Shown: positions 45,270 through 57,069, counted from the stretch's first letter. The stretch: DNA of 64,000 bases from Kingdonia uniflora (GCA_014058105.1 JACGCM010000004.1:1302001-1366000); one strand, 5' to 3'. Notes: generated from the letters alone by a model not told the origin. A program made the numbers and translations.

Positions 45270-45559
45270 TGGAAAATAGCAATATAATAAAAGGGTTCTG
45301 CTTTAATTTGTTGGAATTGAAACATTGAGTCAAAGAAACCTGTTTATTGAGTTTTCGCAGAATCCGGCAATCCGGAATTGAGATGGAGTTCGATACTTGT
45401 ACAGTTGTACTGGTGTTCGTGCAACATAGATGGCGGTATAGTGTTCGGCGGTTTTGAGTTTCTTATCTTGTACAAGTACAGTCCTTTTGTATGGTCTTTT
45501 CTTTTATAAAGTTGGGATTTTACTAATGATAGAAGATTATGAGGTTGCTAATGAGGCTC

Positions 45560-46100
45560 GACCTTATAGAGACTAAGATGAAGCCTCTTACATTGCCAAT
45601 ACCCATTTAATCTAGCCTAAGGTCTATCTTTATAGAGGTAGGATGCCCTAAAAGGGATTCAAAAGATACATCCAGTTGCAAACTGCCCATCATAAAGAAG
45701 AGATCAGCTGGATAATTGCCTTCCCTAAGGAAATGCACAAAGATGATGTGCACGGCAGCACCTACCCTTAGAATCTAGGCCAAGCAGTTTGCATCGACCT
45801 AAGAACCTGCTGAAATATTTTGTACCAGTGTAGTAGACACCATAGACTCAACTTTAGCTACCAAACGGGTAAAATCCTACGTGAAAGCATCTCTGAAGAT
45901 CTTTGAGTAATGCCATTATTACTGCAAGTAGGCTATTACAAATGCTATTGCTTGAAGCAAAACCCTACACAAATCCCCATTTGTATTTCTAATAACTTCC
46001 CCTTGTCCACAGCTACTTGGGTTGTCCAAGGCAGAGCCATCTGTGTTACGTTTGAAGCTTGTCGAGTGGCCTAGCCCATCTTGCAGTAACTGGAGCCTTA
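45560..46100 (-). pseudogene. LINE C-terminal RNase H fragment
   Basis: Reading leftward: DGSA-like start with NPSSCGQGEVIRNTNGDLC near 46040-45975, SNSICNSL, and VHFLREGNYPADLF near 45740-45700. This corresponds to the 'DGS...G.GGV.R...G', 'F..E.D' and 'REGN..AD' blocks of plant LINE RNase H. Frames change. Confidence 0.6.
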
Positions 46101-46559
46101 GGAGTAATTTTATGGTTTGAACGTTCAGGGCTGAAGATAAATTTGATCGGTAAATGAAGGAGATTACCGAGGATGAAATTTAAATTTCAGCTACTTAATC
46201 CATTTAAGACTTTGTTTAGATAACTGCTTCAGCTCTCATGCACCACCATAATTGGCCTTGTTTCTACTGAGCCAAACTCCCAGAGAACAAAGATGGTAGA
46301 AGCCCTGTAATGAGACCCATTTGACGGGTTCTACTTGCCAAAGAAAGCCTAGACTTGTGAAGGGATACAACAGAATGATGAGCAGCAGTGACACCCCAAG
46401 CAGCTCCAACGAATTGCTATACAATAGCAACAACCTCCCATCAACAAGAAGATGCTTCAGAGTTTCATAACCTCTGGTTTCACTGAACTTGCATCTTGTA
46501 ACCAAAGTGATATTGAGAGATCAAACAACTGAATCCACTACCTTGGGCACAACTCCTCT

Positions 46560-46900
46560 TTTGGCTACTTAATAACTAATCTGACCCTCCTCGAAGCATC
46601 TTTGAAATCCTCTAGAAAGAACTTCCTCAATAACTATGAATAGCGACAGTGAAAGAGGATCTCCTTGCCTGTCCTCTCTTGTTTACTTAAAGAAGCCCTT
46701 GTATGCTGCACCCAGGATAACAGAAAGCTAAGGTGACTCCACACATTACTCAATTAAAGAGGCCCATCTATTAAAGAAGTCAAACTTTGCAAGAACCAGC
46801 TTTAGAAATCTCCAAATGACTATCAAATGCCTTAAAGATCCCTCTAGAGTTCAGTGGGAGTAATCAATCATTTTCCACTTCTTCCTTCACTTCCACAGGC
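46560..46900 (-). pseudogene. LINE reverse transcriptase fragment
   Basis: The motif RQGDPLSLSLFIVIEEVLSR (46670-46612) is the conserved 'RQGDPLSP.LF' block of L1-type RT. Preceding it are VLAKFDFFNRWASLI-like words (about 46820-46750). Stops interrupt it and the YADD box is not recognisable. Confidence 0.75.
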
Positions 46901-47339
46901 ATTTCATTATCAGAACTATAAGGCTTCTTCCCTTTGTCTTCTCCTTCACTTAGTTCTCCATTAGACTGAACATTTTTCTTAAGATTGCCGGACACATCTC
47001 CAGTTCTTCATCAATCTTCTCAGCAACAAATTCACCATCTTCAACAACAAACTATTAACTCCCCTCCTTCTCGGACACATCATCACAAGCAATGGCCTTG
47101 CTAGAACCCTCTCCCACTTTGAGAATAAACTACTCCATGGGATTGAAACAGATTTAGAAGCAAACATCTTATTTGCAGCTTGCACTCCATCTTCATTGAT
47201 CACTATACCAGAGTTAGATCATCTTCTCTTAGGGAGATTCACCTCTCTAACCTTCTTCTCACCCTCCTTAATAGCAGGCTTCCTTTGAGCTTCAGTAACA
47301 ACGGCAGTTTCAGCTAGGGTTCTCATTTAGGGGGTTCAA

Positions 47340-47545
47340 AATGTGGGTATACAAAAAATGAACCTAAAAGAAGTTCAATTATGTGGGAGATGGGACTTGA
47401 ACCCATGTCTCATCTATCAAAATGCCTACTAAGAACCAGTTGGGGTCTTACATATTTATTTGAGGGGGTTCAAATATGTAACAACTGCGCTAAGTGATTT
47501 TTATTTTATTTTGATAAAAATCGCTGCATCAAAGAGAAGTTCCCG
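47340..47545 (-). mobile_element. tRNA-derived SINE-like insertion in the LINE
   Basis: On the minus strand a box-A-like TTAGCGCAGTTGTTA (47480-47494) is followed by a perfect tRNA T-arm, ATGGG-TTCAAGT-CCCAT (47390-47406), the box B of a Pol III promoter. They are separated by more than a normal tRNA allows, with a direct repeat GGGGGTTCAAA..TATG (near 47335 and 47465). The borders are unclear, so a SINE is the likeliest but not the only reading. Confidence 0.4.
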
Positions 47546-47639
47546 GCGGCCAGGACCCTTAGCCCCACAACTGGTTTCGGCACTATTTTTTGGGACCTTG
47601 GTGCAAGTATTTATAGCATGCCCCTGCTGAAAACAATGA

Positions 47640-48260
47640 GTACACTACCTACTTACTTTCTCATACACCACTTTCTGAAGAAAACTTCCTTCTTTAGGCG
47701 GATAAATCCAAATTTCCTGCAACAGGGGCTTGGAGAGACCGAGTTTGATATATTTGCCGTACTTTGTCGACCTAGGGTTGAATTAGTTTGATCTGGTTTC
47801 AAATACTTGCCCAGGATACTAGTAATGTTCTTCAATAACCCAGGGTTATAAAAGTTGAGCTTTAAACCAGAGTTTTACCAGACAGAAGCGAAAGGTGCAT
47901 CCATCCTTCTTGGGATCAAACCCTAGAGACCACTAGAAGATATTATAAAAATAACTCTTGTTGTGAGAAGACTCATGAGTGCCTTCATCACATCATGCTC
48001 AGATTTCAACATCAGCATAACATGCCTAGTATCAATAAGCTCAATGATAGCCTCCCCCTGCTGACCTCACTGTCTCTTGATGTTGTTGCCAACATCGTCA
48101 AGAGAAGGTTTTCCAGCAGAAAACTTCATGAAAAGGGTGTTGGAGAAAGCAGCCTCAGATCTAGCAATGTTCTGAGAGAAAAAGAGATGGCTGGAAACCA
48201 TCTTTGGCTGAGAAACGAGCATCCACGATGATCTCATCGAGTGCAGAGTTGCCTAAAATG
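47640..48260 (-). pseudogene. LINE ORF1 (DUF4283-like) remnant
   Basis: The minus strand reads GKPSLDDVGNNIKRQ, IELIDTRHVMLMLKSEHDVM, LLKNITSILGKYLKPDQTN and LGRQSTANISNSV. These match, by eye, the plant LINE ORF1 domain DUF4283 ('...DPRHVLIRF...' and '...LLGKPL..D..T...SVARV...'). Frameshifts and stops are present. Confidence 0.7.
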
Positions 48261-49296
48261 AAGGTAAAAATTGCAACCACATGAACTGCCATCAAGAGAG
48301 AACCTTTTGTTTGATCGAGTAAGTAAAAGGCGTTTAACCATATACCTGGCTGACCTTTTATTGAAAGAAAATTTTGTATACTCCTATAAAGCCCTGAACC
48401 ATCTTCAAATGAATTTTTCTTACAGAAAACACCTTTCATTCGATAAAGAACCTTATGTTTCTTTTCATTGGATTTTTGTTTTTGTGGTGGACAGAGATTG
48501 TTGTTTTATTTTTAAAGTTGGTTTCATTTTGTGGTTGGCCTGCCTGGATACAACTGAACATATATATTTATTCGGGAGTTTCGGTTGGCTATTAGATGTA
48601 TGCAGACTTGATGGATCATCTATGCTTTCTTTGTCCTTTTGTTCGCTAAGTTATATTGAAACATTGATGAGCTCTAATCACTATTCTCCCCTGGCACCTA
48701 GATACTACTGCTTAGTGCTTTTCATCCTTACATCGGGGTCTTCGACGGGAAAGTCTGCCAAAATGCTTCCCAGCAGCTAGGTGCTTTATATCTCTCTTGC
48801 TTTAGTCTTCAATGCCCCATTACTCAGCCCTTTAGGTCACTGGAATTATATATGCCATTCCCTAAAATCCTTACTATGGAAAATACTTTAGGTGAAAGAT
48901 CTATAATTTTTCAATTTTCATGATCCCTTTAGTGTGATATTAAAACTTTCTGATACAATAAGTTTATTTAGTATTACGTTTTGATTTTATATTTTGGTTA
49001 TTCTGAATAGAGAAACTTAAAAATAACTGCAGATTGAGGAGAAAAAAACGAGAAGCTGTAAATGTTTTGTTCAGTTATTCCTGTGAATTTTACTTTTAAG
49101 TTATTTATGTCTCTTTTGGTATTCCTTTGTTATTTTTTCTTTCAAAATAGCTATGCATGGTCTTTGAGTGTATTTATATCGTGTTTTTCTTTTTTACCTG
49201 ATTGGTTTGACAATTAAGTTCTGAAAGCATACTGAGATAGTTTGTTACCAAAGCTTCTGGGGAGAAGCAGGAAGAATCCTCCAAACAACTTTAAAG
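48261..49296. other. Upstream region of SGF11
   Basis: No gene recognised. A 169-residue plus-strand frame at 48271-48780 has no family resemblance and overlaps the edge of the antisense LINE. The part from about 48800 to 49296 is AT-rich and would hold the SGF11 promoter and 5' leader; no clear TATA box or leader intron could be fixed. Confidence 0.4.
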
Positions 49297-50609
49297 ATGT
49301 CAATGGCAAATGATGATAATACACCATCTCTCTCGCAGGTAGGTTTTTTCCTTATTTTTTCTTATAGAAAAAGAAGAAGCACAAATCATATTAATATGCA
49401 CCAATGCTTAAAATTTTGTTGTGATGTACGTTCGAATTTAAGACTACTCAAATATGAATCTTTGTCAATTTTGTATGGGGATTATGTTTTGTATAAGAAT
49501 GTTAGAAACTAAAAATTGGAAATATTGTAAGGGTAGAGTACTCCAAAAGAGTAATAGCAGATGAAGAAAAAAAGAAAATAGCAACCCGAAACAGTAAAAT
49601 GAAAAAAGTTGAAGCTTACTGTTAAAAATTGCATGCATCCACGGGTAGCAATGGTCAAGAATTTCCAGTATGCAACATAGAAAAGTACTTCTCACAGACC
49701 AATTCTCAATTCTCGAAATCCCCTTTCATCAACTTGCGATCTCATATTGACCACACTTAAACCCACACAACAACATTATTACCTCTAGCACATCAAGGTT
49801 ATATACAGAGAGCACACTCTCCACTGGAGGCCCTCGAATTCATGATTTTGATTATATCGATAACTTGACATTGAAAAATGGGTATGGTTCATGAGTTCAT
49901 GCTTTTTTTATCTCTGATGTTCCTAGTAGGGATGTTTGGTTGTGTATATAATCCTTTGTCCACTTCTTTTGTTGTTTTTTATTATAGATGTCATCCAATA
50001 TCTTTGGGGACCTTCTCGACTCTATAATTGTAGATGTTTCATCAGAATGCCACCGAATTGCTAGGCTGGGACTTGATCGTAATTTGGAAGAGGAGGAAGA
50101 AGAGTTGAGGCTGTCCACACAAGCACGGGCAAGAGTAGCTGACCCTAGTAACAATGGGGAAACTAATACTAAGTCTGTTGTTGACATTTTTGGTCAGACT
50201 CCTCCTGCAGTTGCAAGTGAAATATTTGAATGCATGAACTGTGGACGCTCAACTGTGGCAGGAAGATTCGCTCCTCATTTGGAGAAATGCATGGGGAAGG
50301 TTAGCTTTCTGATCTCTTAGTTTCTTCAACACTGCTACTTTTAGCGTTGCCTAAAATGACAAACAAAAATGTTGTTCAGCAGCCGTAGCTCAACATAAAC
50401 TATCAAAATTCATTGGGTTCTGCATTTGTTTTCAGGTACGGAAAGCTCGTTTGAAGGCAACAAGAAGTAGCACAGCTTCACAGAACCGATATTCACGAGA
50501 AAGCCCTGTTTCCACATACTCTCCGTACTCTAGTTCCAATCGAATTGCAAATGGAGGAACACCAGTTTCAGGAGAGGACTATCGTGATGGTTCTTTTGAA
50601 GAGTTGTGA
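49297..50609 (+). CDS. SGF11: SAGA-associated factor 11 (deubiquitinating-module subunit)
   Basis: Three exons, 49297-49338, 49988-50299 and 50436-50609, give 175 residues with clean GT..AG introns (49339-49987 and 50300-50435). The protein starts MSMANDDNTPSLSQ, then IFGDLLDSIIVDVSSECHRI (the helix that anchors to the module) and an acidic EEEEEE run near residue 50. The Sgf11 zinc finger is FECMNCGRSTVAGRFAPHLE, with ligands at about C96, C99, H111 and C115. A basic and serine-rich tail RKARLKATRSS..YSRESP follows, ending FEEL. Sgf11 links Ubp22/Ubp8-type protease and Eny2 in the nuclear SAGA module that removes ubiquitin from histone H2B. The frame is intact, with no transposon inside its exons. 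Exon 1 is only 42 bp; the start is set by the in-frame ATG. Confidence 0.93.
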
Positions 50610-52480
50610 ATTTTGATTAAATTATGTTGTAAATACATGGTCCTTATTGAAACTTATGCTTAAAGAATCAAAATAGTTTTTCTTCGCTATACAATAAACA
50701 AAGAAATTAGCAGCACTGCCATGGTATTTCTGAACGTTTCTTGTTTTGGCTGTTAAAAGCCCCATATTCCATTTTTCGGTTTGTACACAATGCCTTGGGA
50801 CTTGAACTCGTTCGAGTTACATTGAAAATATTTTCCTTCAAAATGTTCTCACAGCACAGGTCTATTAGGTAAAACATAATTTGATATGCTTGGTAGTTTA
50901 AAAATTATTCTCCCTTGGAGCAGCATGTACAAATTAGCAAGGGTTAATCAACTTTTAGACCCTAAATTACCACAAATTGGTTTAAGTTTTTGACCCTAAA
51001 ACACCCGGGCTGTTACTTTTGTTAAAGGTCAAAAACACCCGGGTTGTTACTTTTGTTAAAATACTAAAATTACTTTTTGATACTTTTGTTAAAATACTAA
51101 AATTACTTTTTGATTATGTTTTAAGTTTTAAGATTCAAGTTTTAATTAGAATACGTTTTAATTAGTTATCCAGTTGAAATATCCATGTGGATACTAAGAA
51201 AATCTAAGTGGGGAAACTTCTTCCTTCTCCGCCATTAAAGCTCTGAAACTAAAGTAATACAAAAATTACGAAACAAAACAGAAATTAAAACTAAATTAAA
51301 ATAGAAATCCATTAACAACATCATCATCAACAACAACCAGCATCATCACAAAAAACCCCTAAAAACTTCAAACCCTCAAAACCTTGGCTTTCATCTTCCA
51401 AAAATCATCATCATCACCTTCCAAAGTCATCATCATCACATTCACCTTCCAAAATCATCATCATCAACAACAACCAACATAATCACAAAAAACCTCCAAA
51501 AAGAAACCCCCAAAAAATTTCAACAAACTCAAAAACTTGTGCTTTCAAAACTTCAAACCCTAAAAAACTTGGCTTTCATCTTCCAAAAATCATCATCATC
51601 ACCTTCCAAAATAATTATCATCATCTTCTAAAACTAAAAATTTAAGTCTTCTAAGAGATTCATACTCATTTTTTCATATCCGAAGAACATTAAAACACTT
51701 TTTACTTGTAATACTAACTAATTCACTACAAAGTGAAAATCTCGTGATGGTGACTGTTTTGCTCTTACTCTTAAAAGGATGAGATTGTTTTGAAACCCTT
51801 GAGATTAAGATATAAGGGTTTGGAGGGAGAATTGAATTGTGGACTCTATTTTAGAGTGATCGATGAAACCATCAAACCTCGCTTCTCCACCTTCGTCGCT
51901 CTCGTTGATAATGATGACGATCGTTTCTTCATCTCTCTTTTCTATGTGTGTGTGTGTGCGTGCGTTTAAGGTGATGATGATAATGATGTTAGAATTACAA
52001 CGTGACATTATGATATCGTAATTACAACGTGGCATTAGGATATAATCATATATGGCAGAGCTAGGAGTATTTATGGTACTTCATATTATTTTCATATCGG
52101 AGATAGACTTCCACGGTGTTTTAGGTTTTAGGGTCCAAAAACTAAAAATGTCAATCATATGGGGTTAGACCAATTTCATGATCATTATGTAGGGTTAGGG
52201 TTACTCACAGGTCGGGTCGGCCAGGGTTCTGTCCTGGGCCAGATCCGAATCGGCCTAACCGGGTTATATATTTATGAACCCGGACTCAAGCTGGACAAAG
52301 TCAGGTCGGGCCGGACCCTAACTCAATTTTTTTTATTAAACTAAAAAAATTTCTTAAAAAAAGCCCAAAATTTCATAACTCGGGTCCACACGCAAAAAGT
52401 CCTCAGTTCGAGGCTGGGCAGCAACATTTTTTTTCGTGCCAAAACTTCAACAAATATCATCAGACAAATCTTCATAGGAA

Positions 52481-52995
52481 TTGGAAATCACTAAATATAC
52501 CAAACAAATCTTCATAGTAAAACTCACTTCACCTCCAAACAAAGAAACCCTTATAAAGAGCGATTCATACTCAAGCGATTCTCACATCTCTACAACTCCT
52601 CCAAGAGAAGAACACCAATCTCCTCCTCCCATCGAACCCTACATTCCTTGCTCTCCTCATCACTTACAAATCTACTAGATCCACCAAAAAACTCAATTCC
52701 TCTCGCATTAATCCCAATTTTAACCCCAACCCCAAACCCCTCAAATCCAACCCAAAACCAAAGCCCCTCAAATCGGAACCCAATATTGAATCGAAACCCA
52801 AGATTGAATCATTTGAAGAACCCCAAAATCATAACCCTATCCCTTCCCCAGAATATTCGTCATTAATTTCTAGTTTATCGACACAAATCAACCACCCCTA
52901 TCATTCGAGGGAAACCCTTCCTGCAAATTTAAATTTGCTTTCAAATAAGCCCAAATTCTTCTCGAGAAGCCACAGAAAGCAATCCGAATTGTGAT
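52481..52995 (+). pseudogene. Gene-fragment-like coding stretch inside nested element
   Basis: From about 52481 the frame reads EITKYTKQIFIVKLTSPPNK and TTPPREEHQSPPPIEPYIPC. After a single frame change near 52660 it continues with repeated KPLKSNPKPKPLKSEPN-like words, ESKPKIESFEEPQNHNPIPS and SRETLPANLNLLSNKPKFFS, ending at a stop near 52995. The serine/proline-rich, low-complexity composition looks like a disordered plant protein rather than a transposase. It may be a host gene fragment captured by the element, but the source cannot be named. Confidence 0.35.
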
Positions 52996-53159
52996 GATGT
53001 CGAAGGTGTGGGAGTTTTTTATGATTCGATTGCTCCAAAGATGAGTTTTAAATGTGTCAATGGTGGGGAAGCTTAAGAGTGGAGGCGATGAGAGAGATGA
53101 GATGTGAAAGAGACTGAGAGAGGATTGAGGAATCATCGAATCGATACTAACCTAATTTA

Positions 53160-53546
53160 GAGCACTTGCAGCAGGGTGTGGGTTTGAGTTGGGTTTGCAA
53201 ACCCAAACTCAAACTCACACTTTGAGCATCCCAACAGGGTGTTAGTGGGTGTGAGTTCTCTTACGTGGCGTTACAGTAACTCAACCGAGTGTAAAGAGCT
53301 CACAAAAAAAAAATGAGTTTGGCGGTGTTTGGATTATCGCCGTGTTTAATTTTTATTTTATTTTTTTTTATTGATGTGTGAGAGAGATGAATAGTTATGC
53401 GGACAAAGGAATACCACGCGGACAAAATAAAAAAAAATCAAACTCAACTCAAACTCACTGCTGGAAGAGAATGGGTGTGGGTTGGGTTTTTTGTGGGCCC
53501 CTGTCAGAGCTCACACCCAAAGTCATACTTGCTACTAGAGATGCTC
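53160..53546. mobile_element. PIF/Harbinger-type MITE, 387 bp
   Basis: Ends GAGCACTTGCAGCAGG (left) and, read inward from the right, GAGCATCTCTAGTAGC are the classic 'GAGCATCTCCAGCAG' type plant MITE termini. It is flanked by TTA on both sides (53157-53159 and 53547-53549). Inside, CCAAACTCAAACTCAC and its complement repeat. Confidence 0.8.
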
Positions 53547-53793
53547 TTAGAGAACATCAAATCCGGTTCAGTTCGGGTTTGGTCAGTTATCATAAACCTA
53601 AATCGAATCCGATCCGATAATAACTAGGTCTACAAAAATGAAATCAAAACCGAATCGGTTGTTACTCAAACCTAGACTGGGCCGGCCTGCTCGAGTCGGT
53701 CCGGATCAGGTTCTCGAGTTTTTGGGTTCGGTGTACAACCCTATGTAGGGTTTAAAAGCTAATTAACCCAATCAACAATGTATAACTGGAAAA

Positions 53794-54065
53794 TGTTATA
53801 ACCCAGGTCCAAGACCATGTTAGAAAGGTTTGGAAACCCGTATGTGGAAGCCCAATAGGGCTAGTTAGTTATTAGTTAGGGTAGTTATTAGTTGAAAAGA
53901 GGCACCCCTTGAGGGTTATAAATTATAAATATGTAATAGATGGGACCCTTATGTCCTAACGTTCATTAATTGAAAACTTGATTTCCTCTCCTCTCCTCTT
54001 TTTTCAAACTTTATTTCCTCTCCTTTCCTCTTTTTTCAAACTTCATTTCCTCTCTCCACTGATTT
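53794..54065 (+). repeat. 5' LTR of Copia-B, 3' end disrupted
   Basis: It matches the 3' LTR up to CTCTCTCCACTGA. There is an internal duplication of a TTTCCTCTCC..TTTTTTCAAACTT unit (53975-54050). The last 20 bp of the LTR (GTTATATTGGTCCCAACA in the 3' copy) and the primer site are not found next to it. Confidence 0.85.
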
Positions 54066-57060
54066 AGGGGTGTTTGGTTTTTGGCTTACTGCTTACTGAA
54101 GTACTTAATAGGGGTATTAAATATTTCAAGTGGTGTTTATTTTTTGTCCTACGTACTAGCTAATAAGTAGTTGCCAGTAAGCCAAAACTAGTAAGCTGTT
54201 TTTGACTAGCTTACTAGTCATTCATCACTTCTCTTTAATTTTCTCCTTATATGACCCGCGAAAAATCAGTTATTTGACAAAAGATCTGCAGAAAATCTCA
54301 ACAAAGATTGTTTTCTCTTTTCTCTTTCTCTCTCTCTCTCCATCTCTGTACTCCATATTCCTCACGATGATCTCCAATTTGCAAGTTCGAAAACTCTCTC
54401 TTTCTCAACTCACTCGCAAACAAACATCCATCTATTCTAAAAATTATTTGGATTTAGAAATATGTATGTGTGATGGTAAAGGTGGTGGTGGTACTAATTC
54501 AAGGTATTTTGTTTATAGCGTAATGTTGCAACTTGTGCTATTTTATTAACAATGGTATTTAAGTTATCTATTAGCATTCAACACTTTTTGAAAATAAAAC
54601 ACTATAACATTCAACACTTCAAAACATTCAGCAATCAACACTTCATATCATTTAGCAGGCAATAGTCAACACTGTGTTCAGCATTCAACAAAAACAAACT
54701 TCTCCTATCTTAGTAAAACTCTCAACTTTCTATAATTTTTAGACCAAACCTCATGCAAAATGGTCCCTAAACAAGGGACCTACATTTTTATAGACAACCT
54801 TATTTTTTCTACCCTTTTTTTTTTTACTCTGTGTGATTTTAGGAAACCAAAATGATGAGTTTCTCACCAAAAAAACCAAAATCGAAGTCGAGGGCGTTGA
54901 AACCACGACTCCAGCAACCCATTTTTGCCTTTAGGAACACAAAAACCTCGCCCTAAAGTAAACTCCCTAAAGTGGAATGAGGAGAAACACCGGACACCCC
55001 ACCGACTCAAACGTCGACAGTGTCAGTGTTGTCTCCTCGCCGTTAAAAAATATCGATTGAAATCGAAATCCACCAGTACCACTAAATGATCGCACCGACC
55101 CTACAATAAAACCCCGAAATTTGGTCTCAAACCAACGCTGAAAACTGTGTCAATCAACACCGATTTCAGATGATTTTTTGCGGTTTTGCTCGTATTGTTT
55201 CAGAGGAGAAACATTGATTCGCACCACATGAGATCATACCCATACCCTTAACTGCCACTGATTATCAAAACAAAAGAACAATTTTTTTCCAAAACCCGAC
55301 ACATACTGACACGTCTCATTTTCTTATAAAATTGTTTTTAATTTATGAAAAAAAAAATGTGGCAGAACATGTGGCATCGACAGTTTGGCCCGAAATTTTG
55401 AATTTTTTTTTCAAATTTCTTTTAAAACAAAAGAATAAGTGCCATGACAATGACCTCACAAGGGCACACATGTGCCCCATGACATCAACATGATGTTAAG
55501 TGCATATAAGAACACATCATGTGCAATGATGTGCACATGGGTAAGTGGACACATGTACAATGCATTAGGCATATGTACATTAAATTAAATGTCGTATGTG
55601 ACCAAAAATATAACATTCGCACGACCAAAAATAAAATAAAATAAAAATCAACAATGGTTAACCTGACCCAGAGATGATTTTGACTTCGACATAGAACAAA
55701 CTTAGACCGGTTCTAATGGACCAAGAACGAGCCTTTAGGCTCACGACCGATCCACATACAATCATTTTCAGCGAAAACTCATAGAAAATTCGTAGAAAAT
55801 GTCGTAAAATCGTGAAAAAAAAATGGTAGAAAAATCGTGGAACCTTATACTATATAATATATTTGACCCCTATTTTATAAAATTAATGATTATTATTCTA
55901 TGCATATTTTAAAAATTAGCTTATTTATATTCCAAAATTAAATATACTATTGCATGTTAAATTATATATAGTATTAGATATATACTATAAGAGCATGTTA
56001 GTACTATCTATAAGATATTTTCCTCTATACATTAGTGGTTTATGCATGCTTAGGAATTAACCCATAGCTTAAGGGAATAAAAGTAAGGGAAACAAATAAA
56101 CAATGCACAACATATATCACTATGAGTCACCAGGTCTGTAGAAAATCCTGGATGCTTGAAAGCATTAACAACTTTCAAATTGATGATAGATTTTTATCAC
56201 CTTAATGATATATTGGAAATGTACTAAAGATACATTTACTATAGTATACGTATCACTTTCCCTGAATTTTTATCAAACAAGAAATTAGATACTGTACTCA
56301 TCACAATTGTTTATTATAGAAATAGATGGTTCCAAAGATCTGTGTATCACGAGAAGGCTTTAACTTTGGATTCTCCAGGAAGCTACGACCAGAGATCGTC
56401 GCTATGTTGAGGACATTGGACTTTTGACGGTTACAGATCCTCAAGCGATCTAGATGAGATACCTACAGGTTATATTGATACAACATGACATCAATCAGGA
56501 CTATATCCCATTCATGGGACATGTTATGGATGCATCAACTATCTGATGCCCATCACAGTTTATCATACTCCCACAATCGATAACCTGAAGAAGAAATTCT
56601 TTGATAACCTTTGATGGAGTGACTCCTATCCGTAATCATTGACACGATAGCATAGGCGAGCCATCGATGTGGTCTCCCAAGACCCCAATCGTATCACATC
56701 TAGTTTGTCGCTGCACTGATTATGGCAAATGGTACCCATAGACCCTGATCTGGAAGATCAACATGTACATCTTCAACCGCACTCAAATCCCTGATAATTT
56801 TGAGATAAAAGGTTTGTTCCTATGCAAACCATCAGAGGTCCTAGGTTTCCATAGATAGGCCTAGATCATCATTATAGTAGATGATTAGGTCATTTTCATG
56901 TTTTAAGTACATATGATGTACATTATTGTATTTCCCTTTTCTCTATCTGTGTAATAGTTTAGATTAAATTAATATATCTTCTGATTAACAAAAAATCCTG
57001 AGGAATTTTGGTTATTAGTCTAAGTAGTAATCATATATAAACCATTGATGGATCTATATG
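54066..57060. other. Non-coding insert region inside Copia-B
   Basis: It starts at GGGGTGTTTGGTTTTTGGCT, a common terminus of plant hAT MITEs. Repeated TTCAACACTTC / CATTCAGCAATC words near 54580-54700 may be the opposite end of such an element. 54762-54780 is a perfect short palindrome GGTCCC-TAAACAA-GGGACC. 55440-55570 is dense in CACATG/CATGTG words. 56320-57000 should hold gag but no gag motif can be read. No gene is supported. Confidence 0.4.
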
Positions 57061-57069
57061 TTTTTCATG

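Larger units (their letters stand above)
45270..48260 (-). mobile_element. Decayed LINE (L1-type non-LTR retrotransposon)
   Basis: From right to left on the minus strand: an ORF1-like DUF4283 region (48250-47640), an ORF1 C-terminal piece (about 47210-46980), an RT fragment (46900-46560), weak intervening sequence, and a terminal RNase H (about 46090-45560). The order is that of plant L1 elements with a C-terminal RNase H. The endonuclease and most of the RT are deleted. A tRNA-like segment interrupts it at about 47340-47545. Its ends are approximate; no poly-A tail or target duplication was identified. Confidence 0.75.
52195..53741. mobile_element. Element nested in the MULE right terminal repeat
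   Basis: The flanking 9 bp TATGTAGGG at 52186-52194 and 53742-53750 are identical. The ends are rich in GGTCGGGTCGG / CGGGCCGG words: the left starts TTAGGGTTACTCACAGGTCG and the right ends GGTGTACAACCC. Both kinds of end are common in plant MITE or MULE families. The exact border is uncertain by a few bases. It contains a gene-fragment-like frame and a Harbinger MITE. Confidence 0.65.
50941..53769. mobile_element. MULE-like (Mutator) element, non-autonomous, with nested insertion
   Basis: The left end GGGTTAATCAACTTTTAGAC and the right end read inward, GGGTTAATTAGCTTTTAAAC, are inverted repeats, with similarity continuing past the nested insert (AAATTGGTTT... and GACCCTAAAAC...). The flanking 9 bp AATTAGCAA (50932-50940) and AATCAACAA (53770-53778) match at 7 of 9, the length expected for Mutator. 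The interior (51160-52100) is non-coding with ATC-rich simple repeats (51300-51610) and a GT run (51944-51961). No transposase is seen. 50610-50940 to its left is the SGF11 3' flank with nothing else visible. Confidence 0.75.

Noticed and set aside
48271..48780. 169-residue plus-strand open frame
   Set aside because: Composition looks like translated AT-rich non-coding sequence, no family resemblance, and its start overlaps the antisense LINE.
51300..51660. Possible CRISPR-like or satellite array of ATC units
   Set aside because: It is a simple trinucleotide-rich stretch without fixed spacer length, and the host is a plant.
51944..51966. GT-rich run as a promoter element or Z-DNA switch
   Set aside because: An ordinary short microsatellite inside a non-autonomous MULE; nothing links it to a gene.
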